From contig NZ_DHNR01000040.1 in the NCBI RefSeq assembly GCF_002409645.1, positions 18,664-82,663 on the forward strand: 64,000 nt of DNA, read 5' to 3'. Below, one piece after another: positions 9,713 to 19,215 of this stretch. A program made the position numbers and the translations under genes. The notes under the pieces were generated by a model, which was given only the letters and a program-made list of their open reading frames with translations, was not told the DNA's origin and did no database searches. The stretch is from Acetobacter sp. UBA5411 (lineage in GTDB: Bacteria > Pseudomonadota > Alphaproteobacteria > Acetobacterales > Acetobacteraceae). Within the stretch, counting starts at the first letter, position 1. Every line of letters begins with the position of its first letter.

Positions 9713-10828
9713 TTACTGCCTGTGCGGCAGTTTCCGCACAACGCCCGCCACGCCAGCCGCGAGCGAGCGATAGGCCTTCGCGGCCTCGCTCTCCGGTGCT
9801 CTCACCACAATCGGTGCGCCCTCGTCGGCGCTGAGGCGGATGTCGGCCAGCAGCGGAATCTCGCCGAGGAACGGCACATCGAGCCGTCGCGCCTCGTCCC
9901 GTGCGCCGCCGTGACCGAACAGTTCCGTGCGATGATTGCAGTTCGGGCAGCAGAAATAGGACATGTTCTCCACAAGTCCGAGAACCGGCACGCGGGTCTT
10001 CTCGAACATCGCCACGCCGCGCCGCGCATCCAGCAGGGCAATGTCCTGTGGTGTCGAAACGATGATCGCGCCGCTCAGGACGGCCTTCTGCGCCAGAGTG
10101 AGCTGCGCATCTCCCGTTCCGGGCGGCATGTCGATCACCAGAACATCCAGCTCGCCCCACGCGACATCGCCGAGAAGCTGGCCGATTGCGCCCATCACCA
10201 TCGGGCCACGCCAGACCATCGCCTGCGTCTCATCCACCAGCATACCGATGGACATGGCACGCAGTCCCCATGCCTCAACGGGGATCAGCTTGCCGTCCCG
10301 GACTTCAGGTCTGCCGCTGATGCCGAGCATACGGGGGAGCGAGGGACCGTGGACATCGGCGTCCATCAGTCCGACCGACAATCCTTCCAGCGCCAGTCCG
10401 GCCGCCAGATTGACGGCGGTGGTCGATTTGCCGACGCCACCCTTGCCGGACGAGACGGCGATCACGGTGCGGACCTGCGGCAAAAGCGGTTCGGACGCGT
10501 CCTTGTTCCCGACGCCACCCAGAGGTCGGTGACCACCTCCGGCTTTCGGCTCTGGTCGCGGTGCTGTCTGGCGATGCGCCGTCAGCAGCACGCTGGCGCG
10601 CCATTCCGGAAAGGCCCTGTCCAGCGCCTGTTCGGCGGTCGAGGCGCTTTTCTCGAGATGCGCCGCCAGAGCCGGTGCCACGGCCAGTGTCAGACGAATA
10701 CGTCCGGCCGCGATCTGACAGGCTTCAATCTGTCCGATGTCCAGCAGCGACCGACCACTGGTCGGTTCGACGACGCCCCTGATGACTGTCTCGATTTCCT
10801 CACGCGAGGGAACGTGCTGCTCGGTCAT
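9713..10828 (-). CDS. mrp: Mrp/ApbC-type iron-sulfur cluster carrier ATPase
   Basis: A 371-residue P-loop ATPase of the Mrp/NBP35 family, which delivers Fe-S clusters to apoproteins in the cytoplasm. The first 90 residues form the MIP18-like (DUF59) domain. Then comes a linker and the deviant Walker A SSGKGGVGKST at about 125-135, followed by LMDADVHGPSLPRMLG and the VIDMPPGTGD motif. The cluster-binding CxxC pair is in CCPNCNH at about residue 285. Length is normal. It stands alone, divergent from opgC. Several Fe-S enzymes or carriers are in this window (leuC, the A-type carrier), but no direct link is shown. Confidence 0.93.
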   Translation of the reverse strand: MTEQHVPSREEIETVIRGVVEPTSGRSLLDIGQIEACQIAAGRIRLTLAVAPALAAHLEKSASTAEQALDRAFPEWRASVLLTAHRQTAPRPEPKAGGGHRPLGGVGNKDASEPLLPQVRTVIAVSSGKGGVGKSTTAVNLAAGLALEGLSVGLMDADVHGPSLPRMLGISGRPEVRDGKLIPVEAWGLRAMSIGMLVDETQAMVWRGPMVMGAIGQLLGDVAWGELDVLVIDMPPGTGDAQLTLAQKAVLSGAIIVSTPQDIALLDARRGVAMFEKTRVPVLGLVENMSYFCCPNCNHRTELFGHGGARDEARRLDVPFLGEIPLLADIRLSADEGAPIVVRAPESEAAKAYRSLAAGVAGVVRKLPHRQ

Positions 10829-11152
10829 GACATCGCCTCTTTTCTCTGCTGTGAGGGTGTATATGGCGTTTATGAACAGGAACGGCCAGATGGAATGCGC
10901 ACCAATCTTTCACCGGCCCATCTTTCTCCCGAACGCCTCGTAAAGCATTCCTTGTCATGTTGCGGCATGTGGCTGATTGCCCGGCCGACGTCATAACGAC
11001 GGTCGTCCCCTGAAAGAATGTTGCATGGATACCAGTGTCTTCGAAAAATGCGCCAGACAGCCCGGTCGTGGCTCTCACCCTTCCGTGATTGATTGCTATA
11101 AGGCGCAAGTTTCCGGCGACCACTCCATTGCCGCAGCCATGCAGGACAGGCC
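10829..11152. other. Divergent intergenic region
   Basis: This stretch separates mrp (minus) from opgC (plus) and must hold promoters for both. I saw no clear gene, RNA or strong hairpin in it. Confidence 0.5.
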
Positions 11153-12361
11153 ATGACCGCCACGACCTCCTCTTTTCCGCTTTCCGGCCATTCTTCTGAA
11201 GGTCGGGCCGACAAGGCCTCGGTCACCCTGAACACGCCACCTGCCACCAAACGGGTCCGGGATCATCGCGTAGACGCCCTGCGCGGGATCGCCCTGCTGA
11301 TGATGTTTGTGGACCACATGCCACAGAACCTCCTCAACCGGCTGACCATCCGGAACCTTGGCTTTGCCGATGCTGCGGAGATTTTCGTGCTGCTGGCCGG
11401 ATATGCCTCCTGGCTGGCGTACGGGCGGGGCTTCCCGAAATACGGCGTGCCCGTGACGCTTCGCAAGATCGCCGTCCGCTGTGGAAAGCTCTACATCGCC
11501 CAGACGATGATGATGATCTCCTTTGTCGTTATCATCCGCACATGGCGCAATTTCACGCCCGTTCCCGTCGACTTTCTTGAACCCGAACTGGCTCACGGTC
11601 TTTCCAATTTCTGGCGTGTATTTCTGCTGGACGCCCTGCCGTCCAACCTGAACATCCTGCCGCTTTACATGGTGCTGCTGGGGGCCTTTCCCCTGATGTT
11701 CTGCGTGATCCGGTTCAACCGCTTCCTCGCGCTGGGACTGAGCTTCGCCCTATGGCTGCTGATCAACATCGACCCCAGTGTCAATTTCCCCAACTGGCTT
11801 GACCCGGATGGCTGGTATTTTGACCCGCTGGCATGGCAGTTCCTGTTTGTGCTTGGCGCTTGCGGGGCTATCGAGGCCGGTCGTCACAACGGAAATCTGC
11901 CCTCCTTTTCCTGGCTGAAGATCCTTTGCGCGGGCTATCTGATGTTCTCGCTGCTGGAGGCCTTTCCGTGGACGCAGTGGGGACTGCCGACCATCCGCCC
12001 CCTCGCCCTGCCATCTCCCGACAAGAGCACGCTGGCTCCCCTGCGGCTGCTGGATGTCCTGTCGATTTTCTACCTGGTGCAGTCTTCGCAACTGGCCCGG
12101 CAGTTCTCGGAAACACGGCTGGGGCAGGCGCTGGCGCTGTGCGGACGTCATTCGCTGGAAGTCTTTACGGTCGGCACTGTTCTCGACCTGATCGGGCGTC
12201 TGATCTTCACCACATTCGGGGAAGGCTGGCTGTTTCAGGTCGTGATCAACATTGCAGGCCTGTGGATTCTCTACTGCGTGACAGTTGTCTACGAGCGTAA
12301 ACGTAACCGGGCGCGGGAGCTGATGAAGCCCTCACAGCCAAAGCAGCCTGCCGCCTCCTGA
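11153..12361 (+). CDS. opgC: OpgC family membrane protein (acyltransferase-3-like)
   Basis: A 402-residue integral membrane protein with about ten hydrophobic segments. The segment RDHRVDALRGIALLMMFVDHM at about 40-60 is the start of the OpgC/acyltransferase-3 core, with the conserved Arg and His. The FADAAEIFVLLAGYASWLAYG segment is typical of OpgC. In other bacteria OpgC adds succinyl groups to periplasmic glucans; the substrate here is unknown. A good ribosome binding site (AGGACAGG) precedes the ATG. An SGNH hydrolase follows 57 bases downstream on the same strand, and such pairing is common for acyl-modifying systems. Confidence 0.85.
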   Translation: MTATTSSFPLSGHSSEGRADKASVTLNTPPATKRVRDHRVDALRGIALLMMFVDHMPQNLLNRLTIRNLGFADAAEIFVLLAGYASWLAYGRGFPKYGVPVTLRKIAVRCGKLYIAQTMMMISFVVIIRTWRNFTPVPVDFLEPELAHGLSNFWRVFLLDALPSNLNILPLYMVLLGAFPLMFCVIRFNRFLALGLSFALWLLINIDPSVNFPNWLDPDGWYFDPLAWQFLFVLGACGAIEAGRHNGNLPSFSWLKILCAGYLMFSLLEAFPWTQWGLPTIRPLALPSPDKSTLAPLRLLDVLSIFYLVQSSQLARQFSETRLGQALALCGRHSLEVFTVGTVLDLIGRLIFTTFGEGWLFQVVINIAGLWILYCVTVVYERKRNRARELMKPSQPKQPAAS

Positions 12362-12418
12362 GCCGTCTCGTCCGCCTCTGGCGGGATGACGCCGCCCACA
12401 GACACAGGAACCGATAGA

Positions 12419-13042
12419 ATGAGCCACTTTCCCCGTCTGACCCGGCTATTGCAGGCCGGTTCCTCCGTGAAGATCTGCCTGTTCGGCTCCTCCACCGTCG
12501 AAGGCGTCGGCGCCAGTTCGCCCGAGAATGGCCTGTGTCCGGTCGTGGAGCGGACATTGCAGCCTTTCATGCCGAACGGTGTGACCGTCATCAATCGCGG
12601 GATCGGCGGCAATGGAGCCGAGGAAATGCATGACCGGCTTCAGCAGGTGATTGATGATCGCGCCGATCTGGTCGTCTGGCAGGGCGGCACCAACGATGTC
12701 TGGAAAGAGAAGCCTGTCTCCAGCTTCATTGATCAGACCCGCGATGATCTCGAGCGTCTGCGCCGTGAGGACGGGTGCGATCTGGGCATGATCGGACCGC
12801 AATGGTGCAAGATGCTGGAAGAGCTGCCGAACTTCCCGGCATTCCGGGACGCTGTGCCCGCGCTCGCCATCGAGATGAATATCCCGTTCTTCAACCGCTA
12901 CGCGCTGATGAAGTCATGGTGCGCCGAGTATGACATGACTCGCGAGCAGCTTTCTCCCGATGGCCTGCATCTGGGTGATTTCGGTTACAAGCTGCTGGGT
13001 GAGACCGTGGCGCGCTGGATTGTCGAAATGACGGGAATTTAG
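12419..13042 (+). CDS. SGNH/GDSL hydrolase
   Basis: About 207 residues. The ATG at 12419 is preferred because AGGAACC precedes it; an upstream ATG at 12386 has no proper spacing. The SGNH blocks are all present: the Ser in LFGSSTVEGVG (block I), Gly in GIGGNGAEEM (block II), Asn in WQGGTNDVW (block III), and Asp/His in SPDGLHLGDFG (block V). No signal peptide is seen, so it is probably cytoplasmic. It could remove or transfer acyl groups together with the OpgC protein upstream. The 3' end is followed by a large hairpin repeat. Confidence 0.82.
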   Translation: MSHFPRLTRLLQAGSSVKICLFGSSTVEGVGASSPENGLCPVVERTLQPFMPNGVTVINRGIGGNGAEEMHDRLQQVIDDRADLVVWQGGTNDVWKEKPVSSFIDQTRDDLERLRREDGCDLGMIGPQWCKMLEELPNFPAFRDAVPALAIEMNIPFFNRYALMKSWCAEYDMTREQLSPDGLHLGDFGYKLLGETVARWIVEMTGI

Positions 13043-13078
13043 GTTCCCGCGTCTGACGTAAGTCGTCTTACGTTTATC

Positions 13079-13189
13079 GGGGCTTTGCCCCTGACCCCAC
13101 AAAGGGACACGGTCCCTTTGAACCCATTTTATTAAAACAACAGGGGTGAAGGGGCTGCGACCCCTTCCGGGTGCAGGGCAGAGCCCTGC
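13079..13189. repeat. 3'-end hairpin repeat, copy B
   Basis: Four consecutive stem-loops lie between convergent genes: GGGGC-TTT-GCCCC at 13079-13091, CAAAGGGAC-ACG-GTCCCTTTG at 13100-13120, AAGGGG..CCCCTT at 13149-13166 and GCAGGGC-AGA-GCCCTGC at 13173-13189. The second stem is identical to that of copy A with a changed loop. The first hairpin recurs in copy C and the last resembles one in copy D. Likely a transcript-end element. Confidence 0.75.
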
Positions 13190-13249
13190 TTCATCGCTCG
13201 TTTATAAAAAGCTGTCGGCGTCTTTCAGACCAGATCTGTCAGCGACAGA

Positions 13250-15235
13250 TCAGTGAATGGTCGGAGAGATATTCGCCGAGGCCAGATGCAGACGCGCCGG
13301 AGCTGCAAGCTTGAGTTCCGGCCCAAAACCCGGCCACTCACCGTCCGCCAGCGCTTCCAGAGAGGGCGTCGGCAGATCGAGACGATCGGCATAGGTCCAG
13401 AGGTAGGAGAAGGCCTGTGTCACATAGGCACGCGTCTGTGCGTTTGGCAGACGCTCCATGTAGAGCAGCGGATCTTCAGACACGCCCGCGCTCGTCTCCC
13501 AATGGGAAATCGAACCCGGCCCCGCATTGTAGCTCGCCAGCAGACGGATGAGATCACCCCCCTCCGGAGCCGCCTGCCCTGCCCAGCTCAGATGCGCCAG
13601 ATACTTCACATAGCGCTGACCGATTTCAAGGTTCAGGCCAGGATCGTGCAGCACCTGAGGCGATGAGGCGAACCGGTCGGCCTGCCCTGTCACAAACCCT
13701 GCCGTGCCGGGCTGGATCTGCATGAGGCCATGCGCACCCGCACCGGAAACGGCTCCCGGATCAAAGTTGGATTCCAGACGGGTCAGGGCATAGACCAGCG
13801 CCGGATCAACGGTGAAACCGTGGCGGGGATGCAGTGCAGGCAGAGGCAGATGCTCGCCATGCTTGCCGGAAGACTGTTCCATCGCCTGAATGGAATCCGC
13901 CATTTCCAGCGCCAGATCGTTCAGTCCGGCCGCAGCGGCCACAAGCTGGAAGGACTGCGCCAGAGCCGTGTCACGCACGATCTGCGGCCAGTAGCGACGC
14001 AGCGCCTGCTCCGCCCGCTCCTGCTCGCCCACCTGCAACAGGGCAAACACGCGGCGACCGACTGGCGTTGCACCCACTGCTTCCACATCAATTTCTGTCA
14101 GGAGCGGTTCGGAAGGCGCAGTGTCCGCTGACACTTCGAGAGCGGCATCCTGCACAGCGTTGTCACGCATTACATGGTGCGGCACGCGCTCCATCATGCG
14201 GCGCGCCAGCAGACCGTAAAAGCTGGTCGGAGCCGCCTGAGCCCGCTGGAGCCAGGGACGGAAAGACGTCATCTCTCCAAGCTCCTGATGTCCACGAGCC
14301 GCCCAGAACGCCGCCGCCGAGATCAGTTCGGGCGTCACGAGCGGCGCACGGGAGGCTTTCTCGAACAGGGCCACGGCTTCCGCCTTGTGTCCCTGCGACC
14401 AGGCCGCCAGCCCGGCCATATAGGCGGGGAAACCAACCTTTTCGTTTCCACGACGGAAAGCCTCACGAGCGGTCTTTTCCGCAGCCGCAAAAGCTCCCTG
14501 ACTCAGCAGGACCTGCGCCACCTCGCCACCCAGCTGGGCGGCGTAGGGAGGCGTCATACCCGGCGTGATCGCGATCAGATGCAGGGCGCTATCCGCCCCT
14601 TTTGCACCCAACGCGGTACGTTCCATGACCGTGCGGTCCAACAGCGCATTGCGTGTGAACGCCCGGTCCATCGATCCGTTGACGCTTCCAGCGCGCGCCC
14701 CGCCAAGCATGGCGAGAGACGGCGCAGGTGGAAGCGGCGCGCCCCGTTCGGAAAGCGACGCCAGACGGGTGTAGACCGCCGGAGCATCCGCCATGTCCGC
14801 GTGATCACGCAGCCAGCGCCTCATTTCGGCGGGGCTGGGATGATAGGACGGGTTGAGAAATCTTTCGGCCAGAATGTCGGCCAGCAGGGTGGTGTCGGTC
14901 AGACGCGTCGTGCTAGCCAGCGCCTCGCTGAAGGCGCTCTGGCGCTGAAGCCGGAAAATGGCCCGCACGAGGGTCGCCATGTCGGAAGACAACGGACGGG
15001 GCAACGAGACACCGGCGTCATCAGGCCCGCCATATGGCAGGCGTGACACGGCCATGGCCACTTCGTCACTGCCATGTCCATCCTGCGAGGAGCGCTCCGA
15101 TGAACGGGACCCTCCCTCATCAGGGGAAACCGGCAGCGGCCGCGCACTGGCGAAGGATGCTCCCGTCAGCAAGGCAGCGCCGGCAAGCAGAAACCTGGCG
15201 GCGATCGAGTGGGAAATATGACCTATGGCTCGCAT
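13250..15235 (-). CDS. slt: Soluble lytic murein transglycosylase
   Basis: A 661-residue periplasmic enzyme that cleaves peptidoglycan glycan strands with formation of 1,6-anhydro ends. It has an N-terminal signal peptide (cleavage near SFASA). A long alpha-helical superhelical domain follows, with Tyr/Ala-rich repeats (about 80-450). The catalytic SLT domain is at about 480-620. The catalytic Glu is in ALTRLESNFDPGAVSG, followed by GAHGLMQIQPGTA and LLASYNAGPG. This is the Slt70 architecture at usual length. It is convergent with the SGNH hydrolase gene. Confidence 0.92.
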   Translation of the reverse strand: MRAIGHISHSIAARFLLAGAALLTGASFASARPLPVSPDEGGSRSSERSSQDGHGSDEVAMAVSRLPYGGPDDAGVSLPRPLSSDMATLVRAIFRLQRQSAFSEALASTTRLTDTTLLADILAERFLNPSYHPSPAEMRRWLRDHADMADAPAVYTRLASLSERGAPLPPAPSLAMLGGARAGSVNGSMDRAFTRNALLDRTVMERTALGAKGADSALHLIAITPGMTPPYAAQLGGEVAQVLLSQGAFAAAEKTAREAFRRGNEKVGFPAYMAGLAAWSQGHKAEAVALFEKASRAPLVTPELISAAAFWAARGHQELGEMTSFRPWLQRAQAAPTSFYGLLARRMMERVPHHVMRDNAVQDAALEVSADTAPSEPLLTEIDVEAVGATPVGRRVFALLQVGEQERAEQALRRYWPQIVRDTALAQSFQLVAAAAGLNDLALEMADSIQAMEQSSGKHGEHLPLPALHPRHGFTVDPALVYALTRLESNFDPGAVSGAGAHGLMQIQPGTAGFVTGQADRFASSPQVLHDPGLNLEIGQRYVKYLAHLSWAGQAAPEGGDLIRLLASYNAGPGSISHWETSAGVSEDPLLYMERLPNAQTRAYVTQAFSYLWTYADRLDLPTPSLEALADGEWPGFGPELKLAAPARLHLASANISPTIH

Positions 15236-15429
15236 GGTGGCGGGGGTCTATAAGTTCCCACTGCAAAATGCAAGCTTGCTGACAATCATCGCACGGCAAC
15301 AGGCAAGCTTCACTCAGGAATACTCCTTGCAAACGCTTGAATTCCTGTGATTGTCACAAGTGGTAGAGAGATGCCTCTACCTGATTCTATTCCTGCCGAC
15401 CCGCCTTCATTATTCCACTATTACGTTAC

Positions 15430-16275
15430 TTAATTCACGGTGCCATCGAGTGTTACCGCAAGTAACAACATATCATCCCATATCTGACGGCGAGCGGTCG
15501 CCCCTGCCCGCAACTGTGAGGGGTGTCTCATTGCCATGACGGGCCTCTGCGGTCCGCCCTCCGGACCCCATGCGGTCGTGCGCCAGCTGCCTCTCGCCCG
15601 GGTGGGATTGATGTCCGGCCCGAGGATCATGCGGGTCGCGAGACCACCGCACAGGAGCAGTCTTTCAGGCTGGTAGAGGGCTATACTCCTGAGAAGCATC
15701 GGCAGGCATTGCGCAACCTCGACGGGAGATGGAGGGCGTCCGCCCGGTGGTCGCCAGGGAATCGCCGGAGCCAGAATCATCTCCTCACGGGTCCGGCCGA
15801 TCGAGGCGAGCATACGCCCCAGCAGACCGCCGGATTCTCCTGAAAAAACGACCCCGCTTCTGTCCTCATCGGCATCAGGCGCATCCCCGATCACCATCAC
15901 CCGTGCGCCGACCGGACCACGGGGCAGAACGGTGTGAGTCGCCGTGCCGCGCAGATTGCAGGCCACGAACCCGTCAATGGCTTTTTCCAGCGCCTCAATG
16001 GTTGTGATCCCGTCCAGCGCCCGCAATGTGGCTTCAGGAGCCGCCGATAATGCAGCAGCGGGGGAATGCAGTTCTTTGCGGGCGGCTGGTGATCGCGGTT
16101 CATTACTCCTGACAACAGCACGCTCAATCGCCGGGGCCGTCGTCTGATGCGCCACACGCGCCGCCTGTTCGGCCTCCCACTCGGCAAACCGGTCATGGGG
16201 CTCCTCATCGAGAAGGACATCAACGCCCCACTCAATCTGCAACTCCAGCAGCGCCGCAACCGCACCAGCGTCCAT
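15430..16275 (-). CDS. Uracil-DNA glycosylase family protein (type 4-like, alphaproteobacterial form)
   Basis: About 281 residues from the ATG at 16275; a GTG at 16293 is an alternative. It is a member of the UDG superfamily, which removes uracil from DNA. The C-terminal 180 residues carry the fold: a GDAPDADEDRSG block where family 4 normally has GEAPGxDEDRQG, the alphaproteobacterial PWRPPGGRPPSP block, and the HPSQL motif. Only one Cys lies at the usual N-terminal cluster site (ACNLRG), as in related alphaproteobacterial proteins from memory. The first 100 residues are a variable linker. The altered GEAPG motif makes activity uncertain. It is divergent from the TPR gene. Confidence 0.75.
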   Translation of the reverse strand: MDAGAVAALLELQIEWGVDVLLDEEPHDRFAEWEAEQAARVAHQTTAPAIERAVVRSNEPRSPAARKELHSPAAALSAAPEATLRALDGITTIEALEKAIDGFVACNLRGTATHTVLPRGPVGARVMVIGDAPDADEDRSGVVFSGESGGLLGRMLASIGRTREEMILAPAIPWRPPGGRPPSPVEVAQCLPMLLRSIALYQPERLLLCGGLATRMILGPDINPTRARGSWRTTAWGPEGGPQRPVMAMRHPSQLRAGATARRQIWDDMLLLAVTLDGTVN

Positions 16276-16654
16276 GGTCACCAGACTCTCCACACTCTCT
16301 GCTGATTCCGTCTATAGAGGAAAGAGTGGTTGCCCGTCCCCCTGTCGACACAAGATCACTTACATTCGACTGGACGATCGAAGGAAACAGGACACCGTTT
16401 CCAGCAGGGGGCGTAACCATCGCCCTCAAGGCACCTTCTGGCCGGGTAAGCTTCCCGCCTTCGTTCCGATGACGACAACATCATGAAGGGACACCGCGGG
16501 AACCTTTTCCACCATCCATCTTTTTTCAAACTTCATCAGCCACATATGCTCGTGGTTGGCCGATCGCGCTTGCCGGGTTAAATCTTTCTCATGGCTGTTA
16601 CAGCCACGGGATGCCACCATCCCATTCACACATCGTCAGGGGCTCATCGCCATC
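16276..16654. other. Divergent intergenic region
   Basis: This region lies between the glycosylase (minus) and the TPR protein (plus). The TPR reading frame is open back to 16556, but that would hide a clear signal peptide. No RNA gene or strong hairpin was recognised. Confidence 0.4.
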
Positions 16655-18451
16655 ATGCCAATTCGTCCTGTCCTGTCCGCCCTGCTGCTGGCTTCTCTTC
16701 TGTCCAGTAGCGCGCTAGCTGCGGGACAGAAAACGCCGGTCACCCCAACGAAGACAGAATCCGCACCGTTTACGCCGATCGATACGCCAGATTTTCTGGT
16801 GGGACTCATCGCCGCCCGGGCCAATGATTACGCCACGGCCGCCCAAGCTTACAGCGCGGCGCTGGCGAAAGACCCGAATAACATGGACCTGCTGCGGCAG
16901 GCCTTCTCCGAAGCCGCTCTGGCCGGAGCGCCCAACGCCGTGGATCTGGCCCGCCAGACTCTGGCAAAGGCAGGTGGACGCAGCATTCTGACCGCCTTTG
17001 TTCTCGGCAACGACGCCGTGCTGCATGATCGCTGGAAAGAAGCGTCCGAAGCCTATCGGAGCATGCCCTCCGACGCGCTGACCAACATCCTCTCCCCTCT
17101 TCTACAGGCATGGTGTCTGGCGGGTGAGAAGAAATACACGGACGCCATTGCGCTTCTCACCTCCCCAAAACACAGCACATCTCCTGCCGCGCCTTTCTAT
17201 GTCGGCCACGCCGCGCTGATTGCTCTGCTTGCCGGCGACACCGGACAGGCCAAAACGCTGTTCGACAAGGCGAACCAGCTCTTTCCCGCCAGCGACCTTC
17301 TGATCAACCGCGCACGCGCCAACCTTCTGTGGCAGACTGGCCATCAGAGCGAAGCCCGCGACTTGCTCCGTGCGGCGACGGGTAGCGACACTGTCCTGTC
17401 TCTGGCAGAGCCTGAGCTACAGGCTGCCATCGACTCACCTCCCGTACCGACTGCGCGTGACGGCGTGGCGCATGCTTATGTACTGGTCGCCTTCATTCTC
17501 CGCCAGCAGGCCCTGCATGCGCCGGAAGTGGACAGCATGCAGCAGATCAACATCGCCTCAGCCATGATGCTGCGCATGGCGCTGACCCTTGACCCGACGC
17601 TCGCCATCGCCCGCCTGATGCTGTCAGAGATTGAAGAAAGTCTGGGGCACAAGGATATCGCCATCGCGGTGTTGCAGGATCTGCCAGACACCAATCCCCT
17701 GATCCGTGTCGCACAGTATCGCGTGGCCATGCTGGAAGATCAGCTTGGCAACCATGCGGACGCCCGCGCCAAGCTGGAACGTCTGGCTCATGACGCGCCA
17801 AACCTCGTGCTGCCCATCCGCTCGCTCGGCACCATCCTCTCCGAAAGCAAGGACTGGCCCGCTGCGATCGACGCATTCAACAAGGCCATCACCAACGCCC
17901 GTGCCAGCCAGTCTCTTGACTGGACCCTGCTGTTCGAACGGGCGGCGGCCTACGAGCGCACCAACAACTGGCCGAAAGCCGAAGCGGATCTGCAGGAAGC
18001 CCGCAAGATGGTTCCCGATGAACCGCTCCTGCTGAACTTTCTCGGCTATGGCTGGGCGCAGCGTGGTCTCCATCTGACAGAGGCTACCGAACTTCTGAAA
18101 CGGGCGCTCGCCCTCGACCCGGATGACGCGGCGATCCGTGATAGTCTGGGCTGGGTTCTTCTGCGCTCCGGTGATCTGCCACGCGGTGCGGAAATGATCG
18201 AAAAGGCCGCAGAGCAGACACCGCTTGATCCGGAGGTGAATTATCACCTTGGCGTGGCGTACTGGGATCTCGGACGCAAAAGCGAGGCGATTGATCAGTG
18301 GAATGTCGCGCTCGGCCTGAAGCCTGAGCCTGATGATGTGCAGCGTATTCAGTCGGCTCTGGATTTTGCCAGAACGGCGGATATCAAGACAAAATTCCCC
18401 ATTCGGGACACTGCCGCCGCTCCGCAGCAGGGGGGAGCGGTCGTTCAGTAA
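16655..18451 (+). CDS. Exported tetratricopeptide repeat protein
   Basis: About 598 residues from the ATG at 16655, which opens a clean signal peptide (MPIRPVLSALLLASLLSSSALA). AGGGG lies 11 bases upstream. The mature protein is built almost wholly of TPR helices. Canonical repeats are clear at the C-terminus, for example LLNFLGYGWAQRGLHLTEA, ALALDPDDAAIRDSLGWVL and DPEVNYHLGVAYWDLG. The first 350 residues hold degenerate repeats. It is probably a periplasmic or outer-membrane scaffold. Similar alphaproteobacterial proteins are annotated only as TPR proteins. A hairpin with a T-rich tail follows. Confidence 0.82.
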   Translation: MPIRPVLSALLLASLLSSSALAAGQKTPVTPTKTESAPFTPIDTPDFLVGLIAARANDYATAAQAYSAALAKDPNNMDLLRQAFSEAALAGAPNAVDLARQTLAKAGGRSILTAFVLGNDAVLHDRWKEASEAYRSMPSDALTNILSPLLQAWCLAGEKKYTDAIALLTSPKHSTSPAAPFYVGHAALIALLAGDTGQAKTLFDKANQLFPASDLLINRARANLLWQTGHQSEARDLLRAATGSDTVLSLAEPELQAAIDSPPVPTARDGVAHAYVLVAFILRQQALHAPEVDSMQQINIASAMMLRMALTLDPTLAIARLMLSEIEESLGHKDIAIAVLQDLPDTNPLIRVAQYRVAMLEDQLGNHADARAKLERLAHDAPNLVLPIRSLGTILSESKDWPAAIDAFNKAITNARASQSLDWTLLFERAAAYERTNNWPKAEADLQEARKMVPDEPLLLNFLGYGWAQRGLHLTEATELLKRALALDPDDAAIRDSLGWVLLRSGDLPRGAEMIEKAAEQTPLDPEVNYHLGVAYWDLGRKSEAIDQWNVALGLKPEPDDVQRIQSALDFARTADIKTKFPIRDTAAAPQQGGAVVQ

Positions 18452-18478
18452 AAGACCCGCATTACACCATTTATTATT

Positions 18479-18525
18479 AAGGTGAGCGTTTCCTGTCGAA
18501 GCAGGAGAAGTCTCACCTTTGTTGT
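18479..18525 (+). terminator. Rho-independent terminator after TPR gene
   Basis: AAGGTGAG (18479-18486) pairs with CTCACCTT (18512-18519), and an inner stem TCCTG/CAGGA lies at 18491-18506. A T-rich stretch TTTGTTGT follows. It sits 28 bases after the stop codon. Confidence 0.65.
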
Positions 18526-18601
18526 ATCAGACAATCAAATATTTACCGGATTATTTCACAATGTAAGAAATCTCTTACAGCACTGAAACATATCCTCCTT
18601 C

Positions 18602-19215
18602 ATGACGCCATCTGCATCTCTCATTGAACGAAGCGAAAAGCTCCTGCTTCTTGGCGTTGGCTGTTACTTTCTCTTTGCGAATTTCACGCCTGTCTTTGTA
18701 ACGCATAGCTTCGTGGCCTGCCTCTATCTGGCGGAAGCTTTGCTCGACATGATTTTTACGGTCACACGGCAACGCGGCCCTCTCAGCCACAACTGGCGTG
18801 ACTGGCTTGTTGCTGTGCTGGGAACATATGCTGGTCTGCTAGTCGTTGCCACGCCGCATGTTTTGCCTCTTTTCCCCAGTCTGCTGTGCGGCAGTCTGGC
18901 CCTACTGGGCATCCTGCTCAGCCTTTCCGCCAAGCTGTCCCTACGCAGAAGCTTCGGAATCATCGCGGCATCGCGCCAGCTAAAAACAGGCGGGCCTTAA
19001 GGGTTATCCGGCATCCCATGTATGCCGGTTATCTTCTGATGCAGGTGGCTTTTCTGCTGCAATATCCAACAACTCATAACGCCGGGGTTCTTCTCTTCAC
19101 CTGGTGGATGCAGATCATGAGGATCAACGCCGAGGAAAAGATGCTTGCGCCCCGCAGTGAATGGGCCAACTGGTCGAAAGAGGTCAGGTGGAAGCTCCTC
19201 CCCTTCATTTTTTGA
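18602..19215 (+). pseudogene. Isoprenylcysteine carboxyl methyltransferase-like membrane protein, frameshifted
   Basis: The first frame (18602-19000) gives 132 residues with three to four membrane segments and stops just after LKTGGP. The second frame, entered at about 19000, continues with RVIRHPMYAGYLLMQ and ends with RINAEEKMLAPRSEW. Together they make the ICMT/PEMT family hallmark GGPYRVIRHPMYAGY plus the downstream RIxxEE motif. The join needs one base after TA at 18998-18999 to complete the Tyr codon, so a single-base deletion is the simplest reading. The intact protein would be about 204 residues. Loss of the C-terminal part would remove the S-adenosylmethionine site. It may be real decay or a sequence error. 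Confidence 0.8.

Noticed and set aside
9722..10996. A 424-codon plus-strand frame over mrp
   Set aside because: Antisense shadow of a well-supported Mrp protein; no motif in the translation.
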